Part shown: one piece after another, positions 1 through 9,159 of the stretch | Numbering within the stretch: the stretch's first letter is position 1 | Layout: the number at the start of each line of letters is the position of its first letter | Program-made: the position numbers and the translations under genes | From: Francisella philomiragia subsp. philomiragia ATCC 25015 | GTDB lineage: Bacteria > Pseudomonadota > Gammaproteobacteria > Francisellales > Francisellaceae | Length of the DNA: 64,000 bases | Reading direction: 5' to 3' | Assembly: GCF_000156715.1 (NCBI RefSeq) | Contig: NZ_DS999316.1 | Coordinates: 172,619 to 236,618 of the forward strand | Notes under the pieces: generated by a model | What the model saw: only the letters and a program-made list of their open reading frames with translations | Databases searched by the model: none | What the model was told of the DNA's origin: nothing

Positions 1-26
1 CGAAGTTAAAATTACAAGAAAATTGT

Positions 27-1286
27 TTATAAACTAATAGAGATATCATATAAAAAAGAGACAAATATTAAAGAAGAAAATATTAGATACAATAAGCTAG
101 TTGTGATAACTTCATTTCTACCGCCAGCAAGTATCTTACCAAGTGAGAAATATATCGGGACAATAAAAATATTTAAAACTAAAGCTAATATAGTGGCAAA
201 AATCAAAGCTAAATTGCAAAAAAGAACATTGTTGGTAAAAATAGCTATCATTAAAATAAAAACTCTAAAAGTTTCTATATACAGCATAGTTTTTATGATA
301 TGAGATTTGGTAATTGATTCTATGCGTAATGTTATTAGTTTGAATCTCCATCCGAAATATATGATTATACATATAAAATACCCAGCTAGTAGAAATAGTG
401 ATGTACTTAATGGAGAATTGAGATATTTTGGATTCATAACATTTTCATATCTAAGAAAGCTAAGATAAAAGATTTTATTTACTGCGAGAAGACCTAAGCT
501 AAAATATACATATTTTAGAAGGTTTATACCACTTTCTTTATTATTTGAAATAGTAAGAATATGCAGATAAATCAAAGATAGAGGTAAGATAACCAAGTTT
601 AGACTACTAAAGACATTAAGATTTTGTAGCAAATAGAATAAAATAAATGAAAATATAAAGAATATTAATAATACCCCATAAAAGCTGATATTAAATCGTT
701 CAGTCTGATTAGTTAGAGAAGTGTTTAGTTTATAGCTATTTTTTAAGAAAAAAACTAATAAAAATATAGTTATAAATAGATAAAATATTTTAAAATTATA
801 CATATCTTTAAAGATTGTAATATAAGATATAATCCCTATTGCAATGCCAAGTAAAGCACTAGAGTAGACACCTATAAAACCATAAATTCTACGTAAATCA
901 GTTTTTAGATAAAAAGCACTTAAGTTGAATAGAAGATTAACAATAACAATTGCTACTCCAATCCATAATACCGAGCAACTAAATAATATGATATTATGTA
1001 TAAATGACAGAATCATAGCGATGATTATGAGCTGTAGCCCATGAACTATTGATTTGGTTGAACCAAAGAGATAATTACTGATACAACCAAAAATTCCAGC
1101 AAAAAAGATTACAAAGAGATAGTCATTTCTATTATAAAATAAGTCAATATCACCGTAACTATTTAAAATAGTCATAAAAGGTCCGATACATAAACATATG
1201 CAAAATGTCATAAATGCTATAATATGCAGGCCTTTGGGTTGATTAAAATGAATATTTACTTTAGATATTTTTTTAATATTTCTCAT
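27..1286 (-). CDS. POT/PTR2-like multi-pass membrane protein, divergent
   Basis: 419-residue, very hydrophobic protein with roughly a dozen predicted membrane segments. Residues 16-24 (NQPKGLHII) resemble the start of proton-dependent oligopeptide transporters, which typically begin HPKGLxxLFF followed by the ExxERF motif. Here the ExxERF position reads MTFCIC, so the proton-coupling motif is absent. It is the last gene of an operon: its start overlaps the DUF1841 stop by one base. It may be a transporter with a changed coupling mechanism or substrate, or a decayed paralogue. Family assignment is inference from the N-terminus and overall topology; substrate unknown. Confidence 0.55.
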   Translation of the reverse strand: MRNIKKISKVNIHFNQPKGLHIIAFMTFCICLCIGPFMTILNSYGDIDLFYNRNDYLFVIFFAGIFGCISNYLFGSTKSIVHGLQLIIIAMILSFIHNIILFSCSVLWIGVAIVIVNLLFNLSAFYLKTDLRRIYGFIGVYSSALLGIAIGIISYITIFKDMYNFKIFYLFITIFLLVFFLKNSYKLNTSLTNQTERFNISFYGVLLIFFIFSFILFYLLQNLNVFSSLNLVILPLSLIYLHILTISNNKESGINLLKYVYFSLGLLAVNKIFYLSFLRYENVMNPKYLNSPLSTSLFLLAGYFICIIIYFGWRFKLITLRIESITKSHIIKTMLYIETFRVFILMIAIFTNNVLFCNLALIFATILALVLNIFIVPIYFSLGKILAGGRNEVITTSLLYLIFSSLIFVSFLYDISISL

Positions 1287-1717
1287 TATCTAAGCGCTAA
1301 CTCTTGTAATTTTGTTAAATAATTTTGCTCATCTGGTAGAGTATTATATTTCTGTGATAGCCACATTTCCTCTGCTAGATAGTCTATCATAAGATGATGT
1401 ACTTTATGCTCATCATTGTTATATTTACTAAGTAGCTGATGATACGTGGTATTTATCCCGATAGGGCGATTAGTTTGTACTTGTTCAATAATTGCTAAAT
1501 GAAGGCTAATATGCAAAAAAGGATTTATTTGTCCCATCTCAGGCGAATAATCTTTATCAATGTTTTCAATAGTAATTTGCTTATGATATTCAGGGTGTAA
1601 CTCTATAATTCTAGATATTTGTTCTTCAATAGCTGTTAGTCGTTGTTTATTTAGAAACTTATTCCAGCTATCTATAAAAAGTTTGCGAAGCTGATATCTA
1701 TCATGAGAGAAAATCAT
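1286..1717 (-). CDS. DUF1841 family protein
   Basis: 143-residue soluble protein. The core around residues 64-80 (INPFLHISLHLAIIEQV) matches the signature of the DUF1841 family, found in proteobacteria and of unknown function. Family length is about 140 residues, so it looks intact. Its start overlaps the nth stop by four bases (ATGA arrangement), indicating translational coupling, and its stop touches the next membrane-protein gene. Beyond position in an operon with a DNA repair enzyme and redox proteins, the sequence gives no function. Confidence 0.8.
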   Translation of the reverse strand: MIFSHDRYQLRKLFIDSWNKFLNKQRLTAIEEQISRIIELHPEYHKQITIENIDKDYSPEMGQINPFLHISLHLAIIEQVQTNRPIGINTTYHQLLSKYNNDEHKVHHLMIDYLAEEMWLSQKYNTLPDEQNYLTKLQELALR

Positions 1718-2352
1718 AAATATTTTTCCTTATCCTTAAATTCACAGTACTGAAAAATTATACAATTACGACATTTAGGTTTTTGAGCTGTGCATATATA
1801 TCTACCATGTAGTATTATCCAGTGATGTGCATCTTGAAGATACTCTTTAGGAATTACACGTAAGAGTTTTTTTTCAACTTCATTGACATTTTTACCTTTT
1901 GCTAATGGTATACGATTAGCAAGTCTAAAAATATGAGTATCAACCGCCATAGTTGGTTGATTAAATGCTGTGTTAAGAACTACATTTGCAGTTTTTCTAC
2001 CGACACCCGCTAGAGATATTAGATCATCGAAGTTATCAGGCACTTGGCTATCAAATTTTTCGATTAAATCTTTACATGTTGCGATTACATTTTTTGCTTT
2101 AGTTTTATATAACCCAATAGATTTAATATATTGGGCTAACTTTTGTTCACCAAGAGCATATATTGCTTCAGGAGTATTGGCAATTTTATATAAAATTTGA
2201 GTAGCCTTATTCACACTGACATCAGTGGCTTGAGCTGATAAAATAACTGCAATCAATAGTTCAAAGTTAGAGTTATATTCAAGCTCAGTCGTCGGATGAG
2301 GGTCATTTTTTTTCCAAGTTTCAAAAATTTGGATTCTCTTCTGTCTATTCAT
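1714..2352 (-). CDS. nth: Endonuclease III (DNA glycosylase/AP lyase)
   Basis: Base-excision repair enzyme that removes oxidised pyrimidines and cleaves abasic sites. The 212-residue protein carries the helix-hairpin-helix LAGVGRKTANVV with catalytic Lys120, the catalytic Asp138 in VDTH, and the C-terminal [4Fe-4S] cluster ligands Cys187, Cys194, Cys197 and Cys203. Spacing and numbering are those of the E. coli enzyme. Its start overlaps the end of the upstream RnfB-like gene by eight bases. In E. coli nth is the last gene of the rsx operon, so the neighbourhood keeps part of that arrangement. Confidence 0.97.
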   Translation of the reverse strand: MNRQKRIQIFETWKKNDPHPTTELEYNSNFELLIAVILSAQATDVSVNKATQILYKIANTPEAIYALGEQKLAQYIKSIGLYKTKAKNVIATCKDLIEKFDSQVPDNFDDLISLAGVGRKTANVVLNTAFNQPTMAVDTHIFRLANRIPLAKGKNVNEVEKKLLRVIPKEYLQDAHHWIILHGRYICTAQKPKCRNCIIFQYCEFKDKEKYL

Positions 2353-2980
2353 TATTTGGTGTAGGTGTAGACTTTTTTCTATTTTTATATTTCGCTAATG
2401 AAGCAGCAATATAAGCTTTTTTATCTATTTCTTGAGCAGTAGCAATATTTTTATAAACGGCTCTTTGCTTAGCTTTTGTTTGATTTACTCTATACTTATG
2501 ATATTCATATCTATCTCGGTAATGATTTTTTTGTTGAGTATATTGCTTCTCATCTAGATTACTAGGTTGCATATCTGTAGCTAAATCAGCTAGAGATATA
2601 CAATCCATCGGACATGGTTCAATACAAAGTTCACAACCAGTACATTCTGATTCAATTATAGTGTGCATGAGTTTTTTTGAACCTACAATAGCATCAACTG
2701 GGCATGCAAGTAAGCATTTCTCACAACCAATACACATTGATTCATCAATCTTTGCTACAGCACGAGGTTTGTATTCTCCAAGTGAGCTATCTAGTGGTAT
2801 TTCAGGTTTATTTAAAAGTTTTGATAATTCTTTTAAAGTCTTTTCTCCACCAGTTATACACTTGTTGTGCTTTTCACCATTTGTAATAGCTTTAGCATAA
2901 CTATAACAGTCATCATAAGTACATTTTTGGCATTGTGTCTGTGGTAGTATTTTATCAATTGCTTCTATGGATATAATCAT
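2345..2980 (-). CDS. rnfB: RnfB/RsxB-like ferredoxin, orphan
   Basis: 211-residue iron-sulfur protein. An N-terminal four-Cys cluster (Cys17, Cys20, Cys25, Cys41) is followed by two ferredoxin-type [4Fe-4S] motifs (Cys83/86/89/93 and Cys113/116/119/123, each ending CP), the order seen in RnfB/RsxB. The usual N-terminal membrane helix of RnfB is missing; the protein begins almost directly at the first cluster. Residues 135-211 form a charged Lys/Tyr/Gln-rich tail. No rnfA, C, D, G or E lies nearby. One base separates it from grxB, and it overlaps nth. It probably shuttles electrons to an unidentified partner. Confidence 0.85.
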   Translation of the reverse strand: MIISIEAIDKILPQTQCQKCTYDDCYSYAKAITNGEKHNKCITGGEKTLKELSKLLNKPEIPLDSSLGEYKPRAVAKIDESMCIGCEKCLLACPVDAIVGSKKLMHTIIESECTGCELCIEPCPMDCISLADLATDMQPSNLDEKQYTQQKNHYRDRYEYHKYRVNQTKAKQRAVYKNIATAQEIDKKAYIAASLAKYKNRKKSTPTPNNE

Positions 2981-2981
2981 C

Positions 2982-3626
2982 TTAATATAGTTCTATATTT
3001 GTTTTGGTTTCGATATTTTTTATGTAATTGCTAATATTATTAGGAATCTCAAGCAAATCCCTAGCCATAGTTAGTATGAAAAATACTGGAAAAATATTTA
3101 TATCATCCCAAGAAAAGTTATCACCATTGATGAAAGGAGTTTTAACAAAGGGAGCTATTTCTCTAAGAATTTTATTTATCGCTATAATTGAGTCGTAGGG
3201 AGGATTTCTAAGCAGAGCATCAAAATCACCAATATATTGAGATTTTTTATTTATAAAATAATCTTTAGCACTTTGTGTTGGGAAATCACATTCATTACCA
3301 GGATGATGTGGAATACGAGGATATACTATTCTGCGATAATGCTCAGCTAGTTTAGCAACAGACTCTTTGGCGTAATTATCAATCGTTGATTCTGCTATCT
3401 CAAAATTTTGAGTTTTTGCTATAAACTTACAGATTTCATCACTTTCTTTTATAAATGTTCCGTCATCTTTCTCTAAGAAAGGAACCTGCTTAGAACCAAT
3501 TCTGTCTATATGAGATTTTTCATCATCATTTGCTAAGATTATCATCTCATAGTCTAATTTGCTTAGATCTGCCACTAGTCTAACTTTTATACAATAGGGG
3601 CAGTGATGGTAAAGATATATTTTCAT
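2982..3626 (-). CDS. grxB: Glutaredoxin 2 (GST-fold)
   Basis: 214-residue protein with a thioredoxin-fold N-terminus carrying the CPYC redox pair (Cys9, Cys12), the cis-Pro segment KQVPFL, and an all-helical C-terminal half, as in E. coli Grx2. It catalyses glutathione-dependent disulfide exchange in the cytosol. It is the first gene of a five-gene minus-strand operon with the RnfB-like ferredoxin, nth, DUF1841 and a membrane protein. The 176-base gap upstream is shared with a divergent transporter gene and holds AT-rich sequence with a small CTCTT/AAGAG inverted repeat at 3666-3678. Confidence 0.9.
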   Translation of the reverse strand: MKIYLYHHCPYCIKVRLVADLSKLDYEMIILANDDEKSHIDRIGSKQVPFLEKDDGTFIKESDEICKFIAKTQNFEIAESTIDNYAKESVAKLAEHYRRIVYPRIPHHPGNECDFPTQSAKDYFINKKSQYIGDFDALLRNPPYDSIIAINKILREIAPFVKTPFINGDNFSWDDINIFPVFFILTMARDLLEIPNNISNYIKNIETKTNIELY

Positions 3627-3802
3627 ATTTTTTTGATATTATAAAAGTTTTAGATATTATAGCATCTCTTAGGAAGAGGTAAACTTGTTTAGCTAGTCAG
3701 AGATTATGTCAGGAAATAATAGGAAATAAAAAAATGCCAAATTTTTATTTTTATTTTTTATAAAAGACATTAGTATAAAACTTATTTTCTTTTGGAATAC
3801 CT

Positions 3803-5275
3803 ATGTTTAAAGATCTAAAAACAAAACAGAGCTTTACAATTGCGGCAATTACATTCTGGGGGCAATTTGCTACCTATAGTTTTAATGCTATTTTAATTTT
3901 ATACCTAACAAAATCAGTACTAGATTATGGTATTGGTTTCTCAGAAAGTCATGCTTATTCATTTCAGGGTATTTATAAGGCGATGAATTATGCAATCATT
4001 ATGTTTGGTGGATATATTGCAGATAGATATCTTGGTTTGAGAAGATCTATATTTTGGGGTAGTTTGTTACTTGCTTTTGCATACTTAGCAGTATTTTTAA
4101 GTGGCTTTATGGTGCATTTCAGTAATGAGTTTTTTATTTTTGCATTTGCTTTGGTTCCTGTATGTGGCTCTTTGCAGTTAGGAACAGCATCAGCTATGGT
4201 ATCAAAAATTTATAGCAAAGATCCTGTGCATGCAAAAAGTGGCATGACAATGTTTTATATATCTATTAACTTGGGTAGTTTACTAGCTTATTTAGTAGCT
4301 CCTTCATTAATTGGATACCAATTTGGTGCTTTAGCGGTATTAAGTGTGGTTTTTGTTGGTAAGTTAATAGCGATAGCAAACTTTTCTTATAGATATAAAA
4401 TCTATGACAATGTCGTTGACGAAATTGATAAAAAGCCAATGACAAATGTGGCTAAAAAAGTTGTTTTAGGATATCTGGCTATAGTATATGTTTTTACAGT
4501 AATTTGTTATCACTATCCAGATTATGCAAATGTCGTTGTGGCAGGCATCAGCATGTTCTGTTTATTACTATTTTTATTTAGGACAATATTTTTCTTAAGA
4601 GATGATGTGCGTATTAAGCAAATAGTTGGTCTGATATTAATAGTTGTAGCAGTAGTATTTTTTGTTATCTATAATCAAATGGAGTCAACTCTTGTCATGG
4701 CTGCAAAGAATAACTCAGATCTTTTGATGTTTGGGTTTAGTGTAAATCCTGCAAGCTATCAGATGGTTAATCCAATTTTGATAATATTTGGTGGTATGTT
4801 ACTTATAAGAATATATCCACTTTTACCAAGATTTTATATACCTTACCAGTTTGCTGTTGGAGTTTTGTTGGCTGCTATGGGGTTGTTTATAATGTATTAT
4901 GGATTCTCTGTAGCAAATGATGGTGTAATTAGTGGTAATTATATTACCTTATCCTATGTATTAATCTCGATATCAGAGTTGTTTGTAAGTGCAATTGGAC
5001 TGAGTATGATAGGTATATACTGTGATAGTAAAACAATAGGTTTTGCAATGGGTGCATGGTATATATCTTCATCTATGGCAAATTCTATTACAGGATTATT
5101 AAACCAAGTAGTAGCTCTTCCAAAAGATGGTGTTAGTGCCGTAGATAGTGCTAGTTTGTATCAAAATTATTTTTTTGATACAAGTGTGAGTGTTATGTTT
5201 GTAGGAGTATTTGTGCTTATACTTGCATATTTTTTGATAAGATTTATGAGAAGAAATAATATAGAATTTGTATAA
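3803..5275 (+). CDS. POT family (peptide) transporter, ExxER-less
   Basis: 490-residue inner-membrane protein with about 12-14 membrane segments. The loop GGYIADRYLGLRR (about residues 72-84) is the POT/PTR2 signature after helix 2, so membership of the proton-dependent oligopeptide transporter family is clear. The canonical helix-1 motif ExxERFxYY is replaced by TFWGQFATYS, so the proton-coupling Glu and Arg are absent. Single gene, divergent from grxB and ending 3 bases before the convergent ferritin gene. Substrate is unknown; di- or tripeptides are the family default. Confidence 0.82.
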   Translation: MFKDLKTKQSFTIAAITFWGQFATYSFNAILILYLTKSVLDYGIGFSESHAYSFQGIYKAMNYAIIMFGGYIADRYLGLRRSIFWGSLLLAFAYLAVFLSGFMVHFSNEFFIFAFALVPVCGSLQLGTASAMVSKIYSKDPVHAKSGMTMFYISINLGSLLAYLVAPSLIGYQFGALAVLSVVFVGKLIAIANFSYRYKIYDNVVDEIDKKPMTNVAKKVVLGYLAIVYVFTVICYHYPDYANVVVAGISMFCLLLFLFRTIFFLRDDVRIKQIVGLILIVVAVVFFVIYNQMESTLVMAAKNNSDLLMFGFSVNPASYQMVNPILIIFGGMLLIRIYPLLPRFYIPYQFAVGVLLAAMGLFIMYYGFSVANDGVISGNYITLSYVLISISELFVSAIGLSMIGIYCDSKTIGFAMGAWYISSSMANSITGLLNQVVALPKDGVSAVDSASLYQNYFFDTSVSVMFVGVFVLILAYFLIRFMRRNNIEFV

Positions 5276-5278
5276 GTA

Positions 5279-5782
5279 TTAACCTAAATTAGGAGCATTA
5301 AAGTTTCTTTTAGCAGCTTCTTGATCTAGCAGATATAAACCACTATCTTTAACAATTTTGATCTTATTAATCATATCACCAACAGTAGCTTCCTCTTCAA
5401 CTTGTTCATCTATAAACCATTGTAGAAAACTCTTAGTAGCATGTTCTCTTTCTTCTAGTGCTATATCCATTAGATTATAAAATCTAGTCGTAACTTCTTG
5501 TTCATGCTCAAGAGTAGTTTCAAAAGCTTCAAGTAACGAATTAAAATTATTTTGTGGTGCAGCAACAGATTTAACCTCAATGCGACCATTTTTATCATAG
5601 ATAAATTTCATGATCTTTTTTGCATGGAAAAGCTCTTCTTCATACTGAGCCATAAACCAATTAGTGAAGCCACCTAAACCAAGGTCAGATGTGTAACCAG
5701 CCATAGCAAGATAAAGATTAGCTGATTCTAACTCATAATTAAATTGGTCATTTAAAGCGTCAAGTAATTTTTGTGATAGCAT
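5279..5782 (-). CDS. ftnA: Ferritin (FtnA type)
   Basis: 167-residue non-haem ferritin that stores iron in a 24-mer shell. Ferroxidase residues fall where E. coli FtnA has them: Glu17, Glu50, His53, Glu94 and Gln127, with Glu126, Glu129 and Glu130 for the third site. The start follows an AAGGAAAATACT ribosome site. Monocistronic, convergent with the transporter and divergent from lipA across 208 bases of AT-rich sequence in which I see no convincing Fur box. Confidence 0.95.
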   Translation of the reverse strand: MLSQKLLDALNDQFNYELESANLYLAMAGYTSDLGLGGFTNWFMAQYEEELFHAKKIMKFIYDKNGRIEVKSVAAPQNNFNSLLEAFETTLEHEQEVTTRFYNLMDIALEEREHATKSFLQWFIDEQVEEEATVGDMINKIKIVKDSGLYLLDQEAAKRNFNAPNLG

Positions 5783-5990
5783 AGTATTTTCCTTATTTTT
5801 TTATCGTTCTATTACAGTTTAAATGTTTTTGAAATCATCTGCAAATTATATATAAGTCGATTTTTTTATATATGATTGTGAGTAATAATTTCTATAAAAT
5901 AGATAATCTGAAAGTAAATATTTATAAATAGGAGTTTATCTTTTATAATGTAGTGAAAATTATAGATCAAGCGAATGCTCCAATAATTGT

Positions 5991-6974
5991 ATGAAAGAGA
6001 TATCTAATATAAAAGTAAAAATTGAGAGTGGTACAAAGTACACTACAGACCATGGTTTTCATGCCGTTAAAGATGGTATTAGGAACAAAAAAGAAAACTC
6101 AGTACACATACGCAAACCAGAATGGTTAAAAGTAAAAAAACAAGATTCAAAAGAGTATTTAAAAGTTAAGTCAATAACTAAAAAACATAGATTATCGACG
6201 GTTTGTGAAGAAGCAAAGTGTCCAAATATCAATGAGTGTTGGTCTCATGGAACAGCTACAATTATGTTGATGGGTGCTGTGTGTACTAGAGCTTGCAAGT
6301 TTTGTTCAGTAGATACAGGTAATCCAAAAGGATGGCTAGATAAAGAAGAGCCTCAAAATACAGCTGAAAGTGTTAAACTTATGAATCTTGAATATGTCGT
6401 ATTAACATCTGTAGATCGTGATGATTTAGTTGATGGTGGTGCAGGACACTATGCAGCTACAATTACTGCTATCAAAAATCTTGATGAGAACATAAAGGTT
6501 GAGGCATTGACTCCTGATTTTGCTGGGGTTAAAGAAAATGTTGATAAAATTATTAATACAAAAGTTGATGTAATAGCTCAGAATATAGAGACTGTAGAGC
6601 GTTTGACTCATCCTGTGCGAGATCCAAGAGCTGGATACTGGCAGACTTTGGAGTTTTTGAGATATGTTAAACAAAAATCTCCTAATATCCTGACTAAAAC
6701 TAGTATTATGGTAGGTCTTGGCGAGACTGATGAAGAAATATATAAGACTATGGATGATGCGCGTAGTGTGGGTGTGGATATAATAACTCTTGGTCAATAT
6801 ATGCAGCCTACTAAACATCATTTGAGTGTAGAAAGATTTGTTACGCCACAGCAATTTGAAGAATATCGTAGAGTTGGACTTGAAAAAGGATTTTTAGAAG
6901 TAGCATCAGGTCCTATGGTTAGATCAAGCTATAGAGCAGACAGAGTTTTCAAAAGAAATAATCTAGACTTATAA
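5991..6974 (+). CDS. lipA: Lipoyl synthase
   Basis: Radical-SAM enzyme that inserts two sulfurs into protein-bound octanoate to make the lipoyl cofactor. The auxiliary cluster motif CX4CX5C is at Cys72, Cys77, Cys83; the radical-SAM CX3CX2C is at Cys98, Cys102, Cys105; the C-terminal RSSYRAD supplies the serine ligand. 327 residues is a normal length. No strong ribosome site precedes the ATG. lipB is not in the window, but the salvage enzyme LplA is at 34.5-35.4 kb, so both routes of lipoylation probably exist. ElbB follows 28 bases downstream. Confidence 0.97.
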   Translation: MKEISNIKVKIESGTKYTTDHGFHAVKDGIRNKKENSVHIRKPEWLKVKKQDSKEYLKVKSITKKHRLSTVCEEAKCPNINECWSHGTATIMLMGAVCTRACKFCSVDTGNPKGWLDKEEPQNTAESVKLMNLEYVVLTSVDRDDLVDGGAGHYAATITAIKNLDENIKVEALTPDFAGVKENVDKIINTKVDVIAQNIETVERLTHPVRDPRAGYWQTLEFLRYVKQKSPNILTKTSIMVGLGETDEEIYKTMDDARSVGVDIITLGQYMQPTKHHLSVERFVTPQQFEEYRRVGLEKGFLEVASGPMVRSSYRADRVFKRNNLDL

Positions 6975-7002
6975 AATAATAAAACATAAAGGTGAATTTA
7001 AA

Positions 7003-7662
7003 ATGGCAAAAATAGCTGTAGTATTATCTGGATGTGGTTATCTAGATGGCTCAGAGATACAAGAGACTGTTTTAACAATACTAGCATTAGAAAAACAAGG
7101 TGTAGAATGGCAAGGGGTTGCGCTTAATAAAAATCAAAAACATGTTATTAATCATCTTCATCAAAGTGTTGATAGCAAAGCATCTCCTCGAAATATTTTA
7201 GAAGAATCTGCACGTATCACTAGAGGTAATGTTATTGACATAGCAGATGCAGATAGTGATGAGTATGATGCAATCATTTTTCCGGGCGGTTTTGGTGCAG
7301 CCAAAAATATTATGGATTTTGCATTTGTTGGTGACGAAAGTTATCAAATGAATCAAGATGTGTTGACTTTTGCGCGAGCTTTTTATTTGGCAGATAAACC
7401 TGCTGGATATATATGTATTGCACCATTGATGATTCCCTTAGTATATCCAGAGGGTACAAAAGCAACTATTGGTACAGATGAGAATACATCTGCTATCCTA
7501 GAGAAAAAGGGTGCAGAAGCTATTCTTATGGATGCGACAGATATATGCGTTGATGAATCTGTAAAAGTTGTGTCAACTCCAGCATATATGTGTGCTAAAA
7601 ATATTTTAGAAGTATCTCAAGGTATTGATAAATTAGTAGAAAAAGTAGTTAGTTATATATAA
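7003..7662 (+). CDS. elbB: ElbB, DJ-1/PfpI-like glyoxalase
   Basis: 219-residue class I amidotransferase-fold protein of the ElbB family. Recognisable elements are the N-terminal [16 protein letters not shown], the [10 protein letters not shown] loop near residues 93-102 and the elbow Cys138 in [10 protein letters not shown]. coli ElbB has been described as a glyoxalase/deglycase and was earlier linked to isoprenoid synthesis; the role here is inferred. The ribosome site AAAGGTG is clear. It sits between lipA and yebC with short gaps, so the three may be co-transcribed. Confidence 0.92.
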   Translation: MAKIAVVLSGCGYLDGSEIQETVLTILALEKQGVEWQGVALNKNQKHVINHLHQSVDSKASPRNILEESARITRGNVIDIADADSDEYDAIIFPGGFGAAKNIMDFAFVGDESYQMNQDVLTFARAFYLADKPAGYICIAPLMIPLVYPEGTKATIGTDENTSAILEKKGAEAILMDATDICVDESVKVVSTPAYMCAKNILEVSQGIDKLVEKVVSYI

Positions 7663-7679
7663 ATAAAGTAGGTGTAAAA

Positions 7680-8426
7680 ATGGCAGGTCATAGTAAATGG
7701 GCTAATATTAAGCATAAAAAAGCAAAAGAAGATGCTAAAAGAGGAAAAATCTTCACAAAGCTTATTAGAGAAATAACTGTTGCTGCAAGGTTAGGGGGTG
7801 GAGATAAGGATGCAAACCCACGCTTGAGAGCAGCCATAGCAACGGCTTTTGCTAATAACATGAGTAAAGATACTGTTGAGAGAGCTATCCTTAAAGGTGC
7901 AGGTGGTGATGATAGTGCTAATGTTGAAGAAGTGCGCTATGAAGGTTATGGACCGGGTGGAGTTGCTATAATAGTAGATTGTATGACTGATAATCGTAAT
8001 CGTACTGTAGGAGAAGTTCGTCATGCCTTTACAAAAAGTGGTGGTAACTTAGGTACTGATGGTTCGGTTGCTTATATGTTTACTAAAAAAGGTATTATTT
8101 CATTTGCTTCAGGTGTTGATGAGGATGCTCTTATGGAAGTAGCTCTTGAAGCTGGTGCAGAAGATATTATTACTCATGAAGATGGTAGCATAGATGTCTT
8201 CACAACACCTCATGATTTTTCGGATGTGCAAGAGGCATTGATCGCAAAAGGATTTAACTCTGATAATGCTGAAGTAACTTTTGATGCAGAAACAAAAGCC
8301 GAGCTTGATATCGAAATTGCCGAGAAGGTTATGAATTTGATTGATAGATTAGAAGATCTTGATGATGTACAGAATGTATATTCTAATGTTAACTTTACTC
8401 AAGAGTTAATGGAGCAGTTAGGATAG
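7680..8426 (+). CDS. yebC: YebC/PmpR/TACO1 family protein
   Basis: 248-residue family member with the invariant start [18 protein letters not shown]. YebC-family proteins were annotated as transcription regulators; more recent work links them to translation of difficult sequences such as proline stretches. Full length, with a GTAGGTG-type ribosome site. It is followed by paired hairpins at 8446-8488 and then ruvC. The yebC-ruvC-ruvA order is a common gammaproteobacterial arrangement, interrupted here by an MFS gene. Confidence 0.97.
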   Translation: MAGHSKWANIKHKKAKEDAKRGKIFTKLIREITVAARLGGGDKDANPRLRAAIATAFANNMSKDTVERAILKGAGGDDSANVEEVRYEGYGPGGVAIIVDCMTDNRNRTVGEVRHAFTKSGGNLGTDGSVAYMFTKKGIISFASGVDEDALMEVALEAGAEDIITHEDGSIDVFTTPHDFSDVQEALIAKGFNSDNAEVTFDAETKAELDIEIAEKVMNLIDRLEDLDDVQNVYSNVNFTQELMEQLG

Positions 8427-8445
8427 TTTTTTCATATTTTTTTAT

Positions 8446-8488
8446 GTAATGACAAGTTGAGACTTGTTGTTACAAATGTTATTTGTAA
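8446..8488 (+). terminator. Two overlapping hairpins after yebC
   Basis: Stem GTAATGACAAGT / ACTTGTTGTTAC (8446-8457 with 8462-8473, loop TGAG; twelve pairs including two G-T wobbles) is followed by TTACAAAT / ATTTGTAA (8470-8477 with 8481-8488, loop GTT). The two share TTAC at 8470-8473, so they cannot both form completely. No long T run follows, so intrinsic termination is uncertain. A transcript attenuator or 3' end protector is equally possible. Confidence 0.45.
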
Positions 8489-8567
8489 TATCTAAAAAGC
8501 TTCTATCTATTGGGAATTATCTATAATAAAATTTTTATAAGTTTATTTAAGGTTAGAAAGTCTATAA

Positions 8568-9083
8568 ATGGTAATCTTAGGAATAGATCCGGGTTCTAGA
8601 ATAACAGGTTTTGGGATCATAAAGATTCATGATAATAAGTTGTACTATGTAGCAAGTGGCTGTATCAGGATTACAGAAACGGGTACCGCTAGAAGACTTA
8701 AACAAATTGCTGATGGCATTACAGAAGTTGTAAGTACTTATGCTCCTACTGAATCAGCTATAGAGCAGATCTTTATGTTCCAGAATCCTGGCGCGGCACT
8801 TAAGCTTGGACAAGCTCGAGGAGTAGCGATGTGTACCCTTGCTATTAATAACCTTGAAGTATCAGAGTATTCAGCCAAACAAATCAAGCAAGCTGTAGTA
8901 GGAACCGGTGGTGCTGCTAAGTCTCAAGTTCAACATATGGTACAATCAATACTAGGTTTAAGCAAAAAACCACCTGAAGATGCTGCGGATGCTTTAGCTA
9001 TAGCAATATGTCATTATCATAGTAGTAAGTCTTTAGCTAGAATTGTTGGAGCAAGTCGAGTATCTCAAAAAAGAATTAGATAA
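8568..9083 (+). CDS. ruvC: Holliday junction resolvase RuvC
   Basis: 171-residue RNase-H-fold nuclease that cuts Holliday junctions made mobile by RuvAB. The four catalytic acids are at the same positions as in E. coli: Asp7 (GIDPGS), Glu66 (SAIEQIF), Asp138 and Asp141 (EDAADAL). Start ATG follows a weak AAGGTTAG site. ruvA lies 1.3 kb downstream beyond an MFS gene; ruvB is not in the window. Confidence 0.97.
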   Translation: MVILGIDPGSRITGFGIIKIHDNKLYYVASGCIRITETGTARRLKQIADGITEVVSTYAPTESAIEQIFMFQNPGAALKLGQARGVAMCTLAINNLEVSEYSAKQIKQAVVGTGGAAKSQVQHMVQSILGLSKKPPEDAADALAIAICHYHSSKSLARIVGASRVSQKRIR

Positions 9084-9159
9084 ATCTAGTAAAACTGTTT
9101 GTCTAAAGCTAAATGCAAATCTATAATAGTTTTAACATAAAAATTACGCTTATCAAATT

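Noticed and set aside
5783-5990. Fur box between ferritin and lipA
   Set aside because: Looked for GATAATGATAATC-like symmetry and found only AT-rich sequence.
6426-6854. 142-codon minus-strand frame opposite lipA
   Set aside because: Antisense to conserved radical-SAM sequence; composition not protein-like.
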